Below are positions 47,222 to 59,600 of a stretch of 64,000 bases of DNA, one piece after another (the stretch's first letter is position 1; each line of letters begins with the position of its first letter). The stretch is from Drosophila pseudoobscura. Its lineage: Eukaryota; Arthropoda; Insecta; Diptera; Drosophilidae. The position numbers and the translations under genes were made by a program. The stretch covers positions 15,137,001 through 15,201,000 of the forward strand of contig NC_046683.1 in assembly GCF_009870125.1 (NCBI RefSeq), read 5' to 3'. The notes beneath the pieces are model-generated. The model did not search any database. It was not told where the DNA came from and worked only from the letters and a program-made list of their open reading frames with translations.

Positions 47222-47229
47222 TATCGATA
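47222..47229. promoter_or_regulatory. Isolated DRE in the para 3' region
   Basis: A perfect TATCGATA in an otherwise T-rich tract, inside a 150-bp GC-richer patch (47140-47290). Confidence 0.3.
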
Positions 47230-48605
47230 GGCGAACGATCGCGTTGCGCTGTGTTGCGTTTCAGTGCTGTTTCTATCGGCGCCGCGAAATGTCAACTCTC
47301 TCTTATACTCTCTGTTTCTGTTTCTGCTTCTGCGTCTGTGTGGGTGTGTGTGTTTTTTTTTGTTGGTTCTACTTTTTGTCGCTACATATTCGTATTCGTA
47401 TTTGTTTTTGTTTTATTTTGTATTGCTTTTGATGGCAGTTCAGGCGGTTGTTGTTTCTTTAATTTTCTTCATTTGGTGTTTTCTTCTTTATTTGAACTCT
47501 ACTAGTTGTTGTTTTTCCTTTGGGTGTTTCGCTTTTGCTTTTGATTTAATCCCGTTTGGTTTAATTCATTTGGTTTTTCGTTAATTGGATAAAATGTATA
47601 ATACAAACTATGCAGTTATGTAGGTAATTTGGTGTCCTCTCTCATTAGAATTAGTCAACAAAGTTCATGGCTGTACTTTGGTTACTTAAAACGTTGCTTT
47701 TGTGTGGAAGGGGGGGCTGTTGTTGTGGTTGTTGGAGAAATGTTTCCTACTGCTTCTATATTTTTCTTCTTCTGCTGCGTATTACTCCACCTGCACATGT
47801 CACTCATACTCTTTACTGGCTCTGTTCTTCATACTTGTTTTTATGGGTTTTGTTTTTTCCTTCAGTTAAATCAAGCGTGTGAAATTTGTCTTGGATAGAA
47901 AGTGAAATCGATCTTCTCCAGAGTGCTTTCGCAGTACTATTTCCTCCTACCAGCAAAAACAGTCCTTAGAGATTGTTCGCCTTTCGGTTCTATGGGAATC
48001 GGAATGGGAATGGGTACTACATATATACTATATTATATATTCTGGGTCTGTGTTAACTTATGTGGTATGCTTGTTTGGTGTTCATTTCCATTCTTATTTT
48101 TGTCATTTTTGTAATTTTTTGGTTGGATTCTTCTTCGGTTCTACTTGGGCCAATGGGGTTATAAGTATTTGATTTGTGGTTTTTGTAGGTTTTTTAGGGG
48201 AAAATTGCCTCTAATCTAATGAATTACTACGAGCTGCTTACAAAATATTTAGACATTTTGGTTTAGCTTAAATATGATTGTTGTTTGGGTTGTTGGTTGT
48301 TGTTGGTTGCTGTTGGTTGTTGACTCGGAACTGATGGAACTCAAATTTTAGCTGATGTTTGTTGGTGTTTTCTTGTTGTTGTTGCACTTTTTATAGCAGA
48401 AAATTATGCTTGTTGTTGTTAGCTCACTGTTGTTGTTGTTGTTGTTGATGCTGTTGTTGTTGTTCTTCTTCTTATTTTTCTTCCTGTTGCTGTTGTTGCA
48501 GTTGCAGTTGCAAGTGGCACATGATGTTGTTGGTGTTGTTGTTGCGCCACCATTGCACTGCACCTAATACTCGCGTGCATCTTGGAGGGGGGGGCGAGGC
48601 CTGGC

Positions 48606-49661
48606 TCAGACATCCGCCGTGCGCGACGTTATGCTCGGCGAACGCGAGTGTATTACAACCTTGTGCCCGTTTTTGGTCACAAACCCATCACTCTCCACGA
48701 GGACGGCCGTCTGTCGGCCGGTGCTGCCGGCGCTCCCTGCGCCCGGGCTACCCGCCGCCGTCGCCGCGGCGCCGTCCATCGTCGGACTATTTACATTGCT
48801 CTCGTGCGGATCGGCTGTTGCTCCTCCTTCCGGTCCCTCGCCGCCGTCGCCGGCTGGCTGTGGGGCCGCCGCAGCGCCCGATGGATCGTTCTCGGGATCG
48901 AGTGCCGCCGCCCCATCATGGGGGCCAGTGGGTGCTGCATCGGCTGCAGCATCTGGATCATCCAGATCACCCGCATCACCGCCACCGTCGCCATCCTCGG
49001 GGCCGCCTTCTGCGTCGGACGGTGCACCACCGCCCTCGGCGCGCGTTTTATGCTTGCGCCAGGCATGTTGGATGAGGCGGGCACAGTACTCCTCCCGCTG
49101 GCGCCAGAGGGTGGAGGAGACGGGCTCGTAGCCCTCGGTGTCCGGCCTGGCGGCGATCTCGCCGATCTCGCCCGTCTCCTCAATGGGATTGCCTTTGCGC
49201 GCGAAAAAGTCTTTGGTCAGTGCGTCCAGTATGTCCACACAGTACATGAGGTCACCGCGACAGATGGGTATGTCCATCGATATGATTTTGTACTTGTTGG
49301 GCTTGTGGATCTGGAGCGGAGGCTCCAGCACGTCGAGGAACTCGGACAGCTGGTCGTATCGTATGTACTGGGTGCCCTCCGGGTCGAACTGTTGCCAGAT
49401 CTCGTAGTACATATCGTAATCGTCGTCGGTGAGACCCTCCTGCACATCCTCGGTGGCCTGACTATAGTTCTCGAGAATGACAGCAATGTACATATTAATA
49501 ACTATCAAAAAGCTTATAACTAGGTATGAGAGGAGAAACGTTATTCCAACGGTCGCTGAACCACAATTGCCCGGATAGCCTTTGTCGTTGTCGGGTGGAT
49601 CGCATGCTTCCTCATTGATAATGGCGTCGAGTACACCATCCCAACCGGCTGAGGTAGACAT
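48606..49661 (-). CDS. para: para last coding exon: IV pore, S6, C-terminus
   Basis: The acceptor CCTGGCAG precedes MSTSAGWDG. The exon holds the domain IV P-loop, S6 ([20 protein letters not shown]), an EF-hand-like region ([13 protein letters not shown]), the IQ motif and an Ala/Gly/Asp/Pro-rich low-complexity tail ending [11 protein letters not shown]. The TGA is at 48608-48606. Confidence 0.97.
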   Translation of the reverse strand: MSTSAGWDGVLDAIINEEACDPPDNDKGYPGNCGSATVGITFLLSYLVISFLIVINMYIAVILENYSQATEDVQEGLTDDDYDMYYEIWQQFDPEGTQYIRYDQLSEFLDVLEPPLQIHKPNKYKIISMDIPICRGDLMYCVDILDALTKDFFARKGNPIEETGEIGEIAARPDTEGYEPVSSTLWRQREEYCARLIQHAWRKHKTRAEGGGAPSDAEGGPEDGDGGGDAGDLDDPDAAADAAPTGPHDGAAALDPENDPSGAAAAPQPAGDGGEGPEGGATADPHESNVNSPTMDGAAATAAGSPGAGSAGSTGRQTAVLVESDGFVTKNGHKVVIHSRSPSITSRTADV

Positions 49662-52600
49662 CTGCCAGGTGTGCGTGCGTGCGTGAACGCGAATGGGGAA
49701 TGGGGAAGTTGATTTGGATACGGATACGGATATACAAGAGATACAAGAGTTATCGATTTGAAATCGAATTCGGATGCGGATACGGATGCGGATGCGGATA
49801 CGTATACGGATTTGGTTGTGTATTCGGTTACGGAGGGGGGAGCGCAACGCATTGAAGGATCAGATGGGAAGGGAGGAGTGGGAGTGGGAATGGTAGCACG
49901 GCAGTTGTGCGGTTGGTTTGGTGATGGTTTTTGTTCGATATATCGATTTTTGTATATCGATACAGGTCGTCAGGTCGTCGTTCGTGTGTGTGTTTTATGT
50001 GTTGGTTGGTTGGTTGGTTGTTTGGTTGGTTGTGTGGGCAGTGAAAGAGAAGTTTAAGACAGAAGATACAATACAAGAAGAGTCATTAGTCAAATTCAGT
50101 TAGGTAATGGATCACTTGGTTAAGCAAACTAGTTATGGCATACGTATATAGTTAGTACATGTATAAATAGTTGATAATCATACATTGGGTGTGTATTTAG
50201 CATATACAGTTGAGGTACAATGTTGGCTCTCTAAACGGCTCTAAACTGTTTCGGGCATGTGCCTGGCAGGGCCTGGGCCAAGGCCTGGATCGGAGGGATA
50301 CTCATATCGGAAGCTCAATGCTTCAGTGGAATGGAAACTATGGTTGGATACCTATACAGCCTGGAGCCGAGGCTGTTGGCGGCTTCTCCTGCCCGATGAT
50401 TGCCTTGGCCGACTCAAATGAATCAAAGCATATGCTCATGAAAAAAGAGCTCAAGGAGCTCAAGGGCTCCAACAGAGAGACAGAATGAGTGAGAGGGTTG
50501 GAGGACAGGGGACAGATACAGCCGGGTGAAAAGATAGTTAGAGAGATGTATTAATTGGATTGGATTTGTGGGGAGGGGGGGAGATAGTTGCGTAAGTTTC
50601 GTGTTCCTTAGCGAGGAGAACGAGCTCGAAGGCCGTTCTCGGATCTCGAGTTTTGGATCTCAAGTGACGATCCATTATTTTCTTTCTTTCGGTTCGCATT
50701 TAGCTGGGGTCTCATGAGGAAAGCTCAACATTTGTTTGGTGTTTGTTGAAAGAGCTGAATTAGATTTGTTTTTTGTACAATTTACAAAAAAATTATGCAT
50801 TTACAGAGAAGCAGTTACTCGGAAATCAAATGGTTCAAAAGAGGCGCAAAAATAAGAGGAAGCTTTTCAACTTTCCAATCGGTGCTGGATGGCATTAAAG
50901 CATCGGATAATCGTATTATCGTTTCGGATTGCTGCAAACTAATGCCATCCCAGCAGAAAAAAGTGAACAAATCGTTTGAAACATTTGCGTACTTTTTAGA
51001 CCGAGTGAACGCTTAAACAAAGTTAAAACCAAAAACGAGGAACAGACAGATAGGCAGATAAATGAAAAAATCGATAAAATAATCGGGGGTTAATCAAAAA
51101 ATCGCACTAATTTAGCTTTTACCAACAACTACCGTAGCTTCAATCAACATTGTGATGTTGCCACTGAACTGAAAATAGCGGTCACGGACAGCAGTTCCGG
51201 TTCCGGTTCCGTGTCGTAATGTGCTTTGCACCGGATTGGTATCGATCGGTGGCTCTCTATCGATAGCCGCCGATCGTTAGCCGCCGATCCGCCATCCGTG
51301 AGCCACCGTTGTTTTTTCACAGGGTGTGTGAAATGGGTGTGTATTCAGTGTGGGGTCGTGGCAACATCACCCAACGACAACAACAATAGACAACATAAAC
51401 CGTTAACGGAATTGTGGTTGGTGGTCTTACCTGAAAGAGCAGGATCATGCTCTGTCCGAACGTCTTGAAGTTGTAGACGTCGTTGATGCCGCTCTTCTCC
51501 TTCACATGCATGAAGAACGACATGCCGAAGATCGCGAAGATGAACATGACCAGGAACAGCAGCAGGCAGATGTTGAACAGCGCCGGCAGCGACATGGCCA
51601 GGGCGAACAGCAGCGTTCGTATACCCTTGGCGCCCTTCACCAGACGCAGTACGCGTCCCACTTTGGCCACGCGCACCACTCGGAGCAGGGTCGGCGATAC
51701 GAAGTATTTCTCGATAATATCGCTAAGTACGAGACCTGCGATCATCATTATCATCATCATCATCGGTGCAAACGCAGCAAAAAAACGCAGCAGCAGGTGT
51801 GGAGGGGTGTGAAGAGAGTTAGTTGATGGTGAGAAATCAAATGGTTCAGAGTTCAGACTTCAGTCATTGGCTAGAGAGACAGACTGGGACTAGGAGATCT
51901 CGGGATAGGGACGGCTACATTAAACGGGCTCTGGCAATCACGAATGATTCCACACAACAATGACGCACTCAAGGGCGTGGGCGTGGGCGTGGACGAGGGC
52001 GAGGGGGTGCCGAATCAAGAGAAAACACATTTAACATAGCTGAAATATGGAAAGCATTAGGTTGTCGACACTCTTCGCTCCTCCAATTACCACCAACGTT
52101 AGTAAAAACATACATATACGCGCAAATACACACGAAAATATAACGGCAACAGATACAGATACATAAGTACAGTGTGACCAAGTGATGCAATTATGGTACA
52201 AGTACAGTTGATACAAAAACGTAAGCAGGCCGAACAAAAAAACGGACCCTCTCCAAAAAGAGAAGTGATCCCATATCTGCGGTTAAAGACCGTAGACGAA
52301 AAAAGTATCTGCGATCGAATAGCCAAGATCAAGAGATCCATGATGAAATGGCTAAGATCTTGGAAGGAACTAGGATCAGGATATCTAAGAGAAGGATCAA
52401 AGACCAAAAGATATCAGATGAACTTGCTAAGATCCAAGATTGAGGTGAAAGGATCAAAGGCCAAATGTCAAAGATCCCAGATCAAAGATTACTGAAAAAG
52501 GGATCAATGATCGAAGATGAAATATTAAAGAAGAAAGATTAGAAAGTAAGCCGCAGATCAGATACAAAATTCAGCGACCGAAATAAGTCACAGTCGATAT

Positions 52601-55600
52601 CCAATCGAATTGATATCAGCAAGTCGGCCAAAAAAAGGATCCCGAGGGATCGTCAAATATACAAAGTACACACACGAATATACAAGATATATACATACAA
52701 TATTAATAGCAGGATACACAACACATACAACTGAAAAATACACACACAAATGTACAGTTAAATTACAATTACGGCATAAGTACATATACATATACGGGTA
52801 ACAGTTAGGAGTAGCACAAGTAGGTACAGTTAACGCAATATAGATGAACGGTTTAGATATACAGCTATGGGATAAAGAGAGTACACAGCTGGCCTGAATC
52901 GATTGGAGAACAGAAGCATTACGGAACTGAACAGACCAACCAAAAATTCAACTCAAAAGTTATTCAAAATTCAAACGGAAAACGGAAAACGCTTAGAAGA
53001 TTAATATGTAATTAATGTTTAAGTTTGTTAAATAACGATAAACGGCAGTAAACGGTAAAAGGTAAACGGTTAACGGTTAATGATTAACGAGAAATGGTTA
53101 AACAGAGAAAGCAGCAACGCTCGGTAGTCGATATCCTTTGGGCTGTTGGCTAGCAGTTGGCGCAGGAGCAGGCGTTGGCGTTGGCTTTGGCGTTGGCGTA
53201 GATTAAGCAGCAACAGCGACAGCGGTAAAACATAGCTTTTCTTTAGTCAAAAAAAAGTTATCCCTATAAAATTTGTGTGTGTTTTTTTTTTTGGTTCTTT
53301 TTGTTATGCTGGCTCGATACAATTACATTATTTTTCTTAAGCGATAATCCGCAGCATATTTTAAAAGTGCCAAATACTATCACGACTGCAAAGTTCGTTC
53401 GCCGCCCATCGGAGGCCAATCAAAATGTTCATTGGTTGTATTTTTTGTTTCTTTTTTTGTCATTTGTTTTGATGAAAACGAAATGCGCTCTAGCATGGAA
53501 TGAGCGGGAATCGGTTCTGGGCGGGGCTGGTGGGGTTACGAACGAACTATTTGCAGGACTTTTCCTATACCTAAGGGCGGGCGGGGGGCAGAGCGAATTA
53601 ACAGCGATCAAAGTAAGGATCGGTAAAATAATAATTTTAGAAGTATACAAAATTGAAGCTCCTTATAAGTATTTAAACAGAGAGAGAGAGAGAGAGAGAG
53701 AGAGGATAAAAGAAGAGCTATATATAGAGAGAGATTGGAAGAGAGGGGTGGGGTGTAGTTGGTGGGGTGGTGGGGTAAAAGTCCCGCACTAGGGATCAGC
53801 TGTGGGGATAGTTATTTGGTTATACATATTATACACATTTATATGCTTTTTACTACGTTCATAGTAAAGTACATAATCTCCATCGTAGATTGGACCAAAA
53901 CCATTAAGAAGATTCAGGCTAGTGCCGCGGCATCCCCCACATGATTAAATCTCTTTCGGATAATTTGATGGACAACTGGCGGAACCCTCCGGCTAGGGGC
54001 TACACACTATCGAGGGGCTGGGAGCTCTTGGTTCTAGGTTCGGGTTGCGGCCGTCGGGGTCCGGACCTTGGGGGCCCGGCTCCAGTCCAGCGGCCTTGCC
54101 GGATGCTGCACGCTAAGACAGTCCGCATGGCCGTTGTGCTGGCTGGGGCCCCGCCCTCATAATATTAGATAACTATAATCGCTCTCGTACCATTGTACTA
54201 TGCGTATCTATGCCGATCGTGGGGATCGTATTGCTGGGATGGGATACCGGGCAGCTAGCGCACAGAGTTATGCAACCGACAATCGCACAGAGTTTTGTGG
54301 AATGCCCATTGACACCTAACTCTGATTGAATCTTTTGTATATTTTTCTCCTCTTCGTTTGTTTGTTTGAATTTTCTTTTCTTTTTCTTTTTATTTCTTTT
54401 CTTAACTTTCGTTTTGTTTCGTTTCGTTTGGTTTCATTTGTTCTTTCATTTCATATTTTTTATGCGTTTTGTGCAAGCCATTTCGTGTGTGTGTGTGTGT
54501 GTGTGTAGTAAGTGTAGAAAGTGTGTGTGTCTTTAGCAAGTTTTTAAAAATTATTATAGATTTTTGTTATTGTTATTCATGTTATTTTGTTATTTATGAA
54601 ATATGCATTTACAAAAGCGTAGTATTGTTCATTAAGATCCGTTCAAACTCTTCTTGATTTGCTTGTCTTGTGGATTGTTTTCAGGATTGCCTGGAAGCGT
54701 GTATTAAATTATTCGATGCGGATATCACTCTGCGCGTCTGCCTTAACATCGAAGCCAAATAATGAAGCAAACATTTAGGCGCTCAAAAAGTTGAAAGCAT
54801 TTTTGTTTTGGTTTTTGTTTTTGTTTTTGGATGTTTGGAAAGTGTGCGTTCGAGAACAGGTTTGGGGCGGGTGAGTCTCATAGTAACATATGATATACGA
54901 GTACGTAAACGGAAGCAAAAGCAACAGTAGGATTTCGCAGCTCTTAAATAGTAAGGGTTTACTGGAAGCTCCTCTCACACAATACTTAGTATTTCCAAAA
55001 TTGAAACGATAAAGTTTTAAGGAAAAAAATGACAGCACGGGCTCTGCACCGGCTCTGGTTCTGACTTGGGTTTGGTTCTGGGTTTGGTTTTAGGGGGGTT
55101 GTTTTGCGGCCCGGGGATATTGTCTGTTCGCTGGACAAAATATTTTTTTGGGCACAATTCGATTTGTGGAAACATTCCGGATAGCAGCAGAATAATCAGA
55201 AGCATCCTTTTTATGCTTAGCAAATTTTTAAATAAAATGCTCGATAAAAAGGAAGCTCTCTGTTGCAGTTGTCAATGTAGTAAAGCATATTTTAAGCCAT
55301 CTTTTGTATAGTTTCAGCTACTTCTACTGGTAGTGGTACTGGTACTGGTACTGGTTTCTGGTCTCCTGTTGTTTGCTCCAATAGCCAATTCCCAAGTTTA
55401 GTTGAGTGTGATTCGATTTGGGGGGAACCTGCTCTTCCATTTGTTAGTTCTTTTTGTGCTTACGTATGCTCAATTTTAACCTCTTAAATACGGTTTTAAG
55501 GATGGAATTAACAAAATAAAACGGTTGCCTAACAAACAAATGATACATCGATTTTTGTTCAAGATTTATCATATTGAAAAGTTGCAGTAAAATCATAATT

Positions 55601-56643
55601 TTCGCACACATTTAAATCCGGCCGTTCTTAAAATTGATTGAGATTGATTTAAAAACAAAATGAAATATGTTGGATTTATAATTTATAATTGAATATTTAG
55701 AATATTTAGAATTTAACGCCAGCAACACAACGACAACAATTACAGAGGGGTTTAAGTACTTGTACAGTCAAATCAACACCAATAGTTCAACATTTGAGGC
55801 TTACTTTTAAATTCAAACTTAAATCAAAAAATATAGACATCGATTTACTAATTTTACACACAAATTTGGCAACAATAACAACAACGAAAATAATAATATT
55901 AATTTTTGAATATGCGATGGCTTGCACGTTTGCATCGTTAGCTGGCATGAATGAATGCTGTATAACAGTTGTATAACTGTTTTATTATATATGTACAAGT
56001 TATCAAAATACTGCATTAAACAGTTGTATAACGTTTATATAACAGCTGTTGAACAGTTATATAAAAGTTATACCACAATCAAGCATACATACATCAATCA
56101 AGTGAAAACGATTTATACAGCCAAATGGCAACTGTTGAACAGTATTACTACAGACAAGTAATTGTATAACACTTTCCGCTAACTGTACAAACGGCAAGAG
56201 CATCAAAAGCGAAAACAGAAAGAAAAACAACATTTTGGAATACGTTAAGCACAACAACATTGAGCTGCTCATACAGTGATCGTAGCACCCTTAACATACA
56301 TATGTAGTATATAAATATATTTATATATATATATATACATATATGGTATATACATATGTATGCAAATATATAGGAGAATTGGGGCCACTGCATTATATGA
56401 GCACTCGCAATACATACATTTTGTACACAACAAACTGGCTGGGATGGGATTAATTATGGGGAGCTTATTGGGTGTGGTGGGGCTTATTGTACGAGTAATT
56501 ACGAATCAACATGGAACAATGGAATTACGCATTACGTATACGACAGCAAGTTAGTAACAATTATCAAAAGGTATGCTTAAAGAGGAGCGTACTGTGTGTA
56601 CATACATTACAGAAATATATAGTATATGCATCATATATATAGA

Positions 56644-56675
<32 letters not shown>

Positions 56676-59600
56676 CAGAGAGAGTGGACAGATATATTTG
56701 TATACATCAAACAGATTTTCACTCACACATATGTAAGTATGCATGGAGAGTGTGGGAGAGAGAGAGAGAGAGACAGAGTGATACCCATAGAGCGTACCCA
56801 TAGAGAGCGTTCGATTGATTGGGAGGGATAATTGGATAATTGAATTGAAAGATTTTGGTACTAGTTTGGGTTCTGGTTTTGAGCACTCGGGTCGGATGGG
56901 TGGGGGGTCGATTTGCATACTTTGGCTAAGGGCCGGGGAGCTAGAGGGGGGTTTCGATAATTGGGTTTGGGTATGGTGGTAATTGTAATTTGCTTTTGGT
57001 TTTACTTACCTAAGATGGATAAAATGACAACTACTACATCAAATAAATTCCATGGCTCAATAAAATAGTGATATCGTAAAGCGAATATTTTTAATAGACA
57101 TTCGGAACTGAAAATAACTACGAATATCGCATTGAGATAGTCAAGGACCGCGTTGTACGTGTCCGACGCATCGTAACGATCGAGTGTCATGGTGAACATG
57201 TTCAGACCAATGAATAACATTATGACTATATCGAATTTCTTATCGGTTACTATTTCAAAGACTATTGCTTGTGGACGCCACTGGAATGGTAGAAGAATTC
57301 AACCAAAGAACAACACGAAATCATTAATCGAAATCGAAATCATAATAGAAACAGAAACAGAAATAGGAACACAAATAGAAACGATAATTAATCGATAAAC
57401 GGAAAACGAAAAAGAACGGAGAATCAATCGTTGGACACCGACAAAACACATTGAAGAGAAGAGAGAAAAGGAATAGAAGAGTTTCGTATAAGTACATTTG
57501 GTTAATCATCGTCCTTATTTGCTTCTAAATTCATTATACAATAGTTTTATATGCACGATTACTATATAAGAAATCATCATTCAGTTGATAGAGATCGCAT
57601 TGGTTTAGTTAGTTATATATTATACATACATACATAGTAGGTATATATTTTCTATTGATTTATATTGTTTGTTTTGTTGTTGTTCTAGTTCTAGTTCATT
57701 CATTTCATTTTCATTTCGTTTGTAGATCTGTGCCAATTGCAAACTTTTTTCCATGGTGTGTGGTTCTGTGGAGCGTTGCGCCGCGCACCTGCAGACGTAC
57801 AGAGTAGGCGTATATGGGTAAACAGTAGAACAGTAGAACGGTAGAACGGTAGAACAGTAGAACGGTAAAACAATTAGGTTACATTGTTTAACAGTGACAC
57901 AAAGTGCTAATAAGATATTCATATTGCGTTGATTATGTTTGGTTAAGGCTATAGAAAGAGTATAGAGTATAGAGTACACTACACGAGCGATATTGTATGT
58001 AGATAGAGATATAGGTAGAGTAGAGTAGAGTAGAGTATAGTAGAGTAGAGATCATTCGTAATGAGTGGGGAACGTGCAGTTTGTCAATTACATATGTACA
58101 TACAAATATATATGTAAATACATATGTAGGTCGTCGGCAGTCAGTGGTCGTCTCTTGCTTTCTTTCAACATTTCTTGCATTTCGCATTTCGCATTGCTCT
58201 CATTTTGATACGATCGTTCGGTGACTAACACTAAACATGCCCAGAGTATGGTAGAGTAGAGTAGTTTAAAGAGAGAGTAGTTTATACTATTGTTAGAGAC
58301 GTGCCAAGATGTACACTATATGCACATCCAGTATAAGTAGTAAAGAAACATGCATTTGGTTGCCATATCTAAGTAAGTGTTGAGAGTGGGGAGGGGGAGA
58401 GGAGTATTCATATAGATATATACATATAGATAGAGATTGTAGTTTTGCTTTTGCTTTTGCTTTTGGAATTTGAAATTTGATCGATCGTCCAGCTGATAAA
58501 TGGCAGACATAAAAATGTTTAAGTACAGACGAACCAAACGGACACAATACTTAAATGTTGATATTGGAAATTAAGTATTAGAGTAGAGATTAAGAAAACG
58601 GTATGTTGCGAAACATGTTCCTCGCACTCAGGAGTCACTCAATGGCAACAGTAGCGTGCCACTACTTGTTATTACTGTCATGCACACCACTGCAGCTATT
58701 CCAGCGACTCAACTTTCGTGCTACTTTATCATCTGCTTCTTGTCGTTTTTGTTTCTCATGTGTCAAAGATCCATTAATTATTCGTTATCTTGACAAAATA
58801 TTGCTAGGGATGGGGCCTTTATCATACATACATACGCACGTATGTACATATTGTGTACTCAACGGATTGCAAGGGTATTCGTTGTTCTTCAGCTGTACGG
58901 TTATATGGGTATTCGAGTATACCGGTGTACATACATATGTCCTTGTCAATGTTCGAATGTGGGTTCGGCACCCATCGGGGCAGGGTTTTGGCATAATATT
59001 AATCTCTGACTTGGGTTTGTTCTTATCATTGATATAAAAAGTCATGGTGCTTTAGATTCATTCATAATTTTCATACCAGATCAAACTTTAACCTAATTGT
59101 ACTGATTTTCAATGCTTTAAAAGCAGGAAGTCTGTTATTCGTATTCTCGCCATGAATCGGAATGACAGTTACAGTCCATAATTGAATTGATCTCTAAACC
59201 AACTTGGTGGTACAGTTTGCAAAGATATTTTTTATCAATGTCTAGGTCAAAGTTCAGTGATATGGGAACGTAAAACTGTCTCAGTGGGATGGCGGTTGGT
59301 AGAACAGTTGTGTGTTCTCTCAATACAATTTAACATAGAAAAAAGTTGATTACATATATATACAAAATGTTATATATACAATTCGGATACGATTGGCACA
59401 GATTACGCGATCGAAATCTTGATTCTTTGCTTCTCTATTCTTTTCTCTTATTCATTTTTTATTGTTTGTTATTTGTTTTTTTGTTTGTTATTTTTTTTTT
59501 ATTTTTAGGCATATGAATTGACATATTTCTAGAAAGTTATTGGAAACTTTAGTTTGTTTATAGTTATAGAACATCAAGTGGTGGAAGTCTAAGAAACGGA

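Larger units (their letters stand above)
39441..48605 (-). other. para: T-rich tract, likely long 3' UTR of para plus flank
   Basis: For 9 kb the plus strand is T-rich (TTTTGTTTTTG-type runs), so a minus-strand transcript would be A-rich like other fly 3' UTRs. It begins at the para stop codon and ends near TTTATT at about 39480 (AATAAA on minus). TG, TA and TTG microsatellites are scattered through it (TTG run 48370-48545). No coding region was recognised. How much is in mature para mRNA cannot be told from sequence. Confidence 0.5.
51736..57009 (-). other. para: para intron, 5.3 kb
   Basis: Holds a degenerate AAGATC/GGATCAAAG repeat (about 52310-52640), AAACGGT-type short repeats (53030-53110), a GA run (53682-53704), a GC-rich island (53970-54160), and TA/GA microsatellites (56300-56345, 56640-56680, 56758-56776). 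I see no additional exon with recognisable sodium-channel sequence. Confidence 0.7.

Noticed and set aside
48521-49523. Long plus-strand ORFs opposite the last para exon
   Set aside because: Shadow frames of the GC-rich para C-terminal exon; the minus-strand reading is an unmistakable sodium channel.
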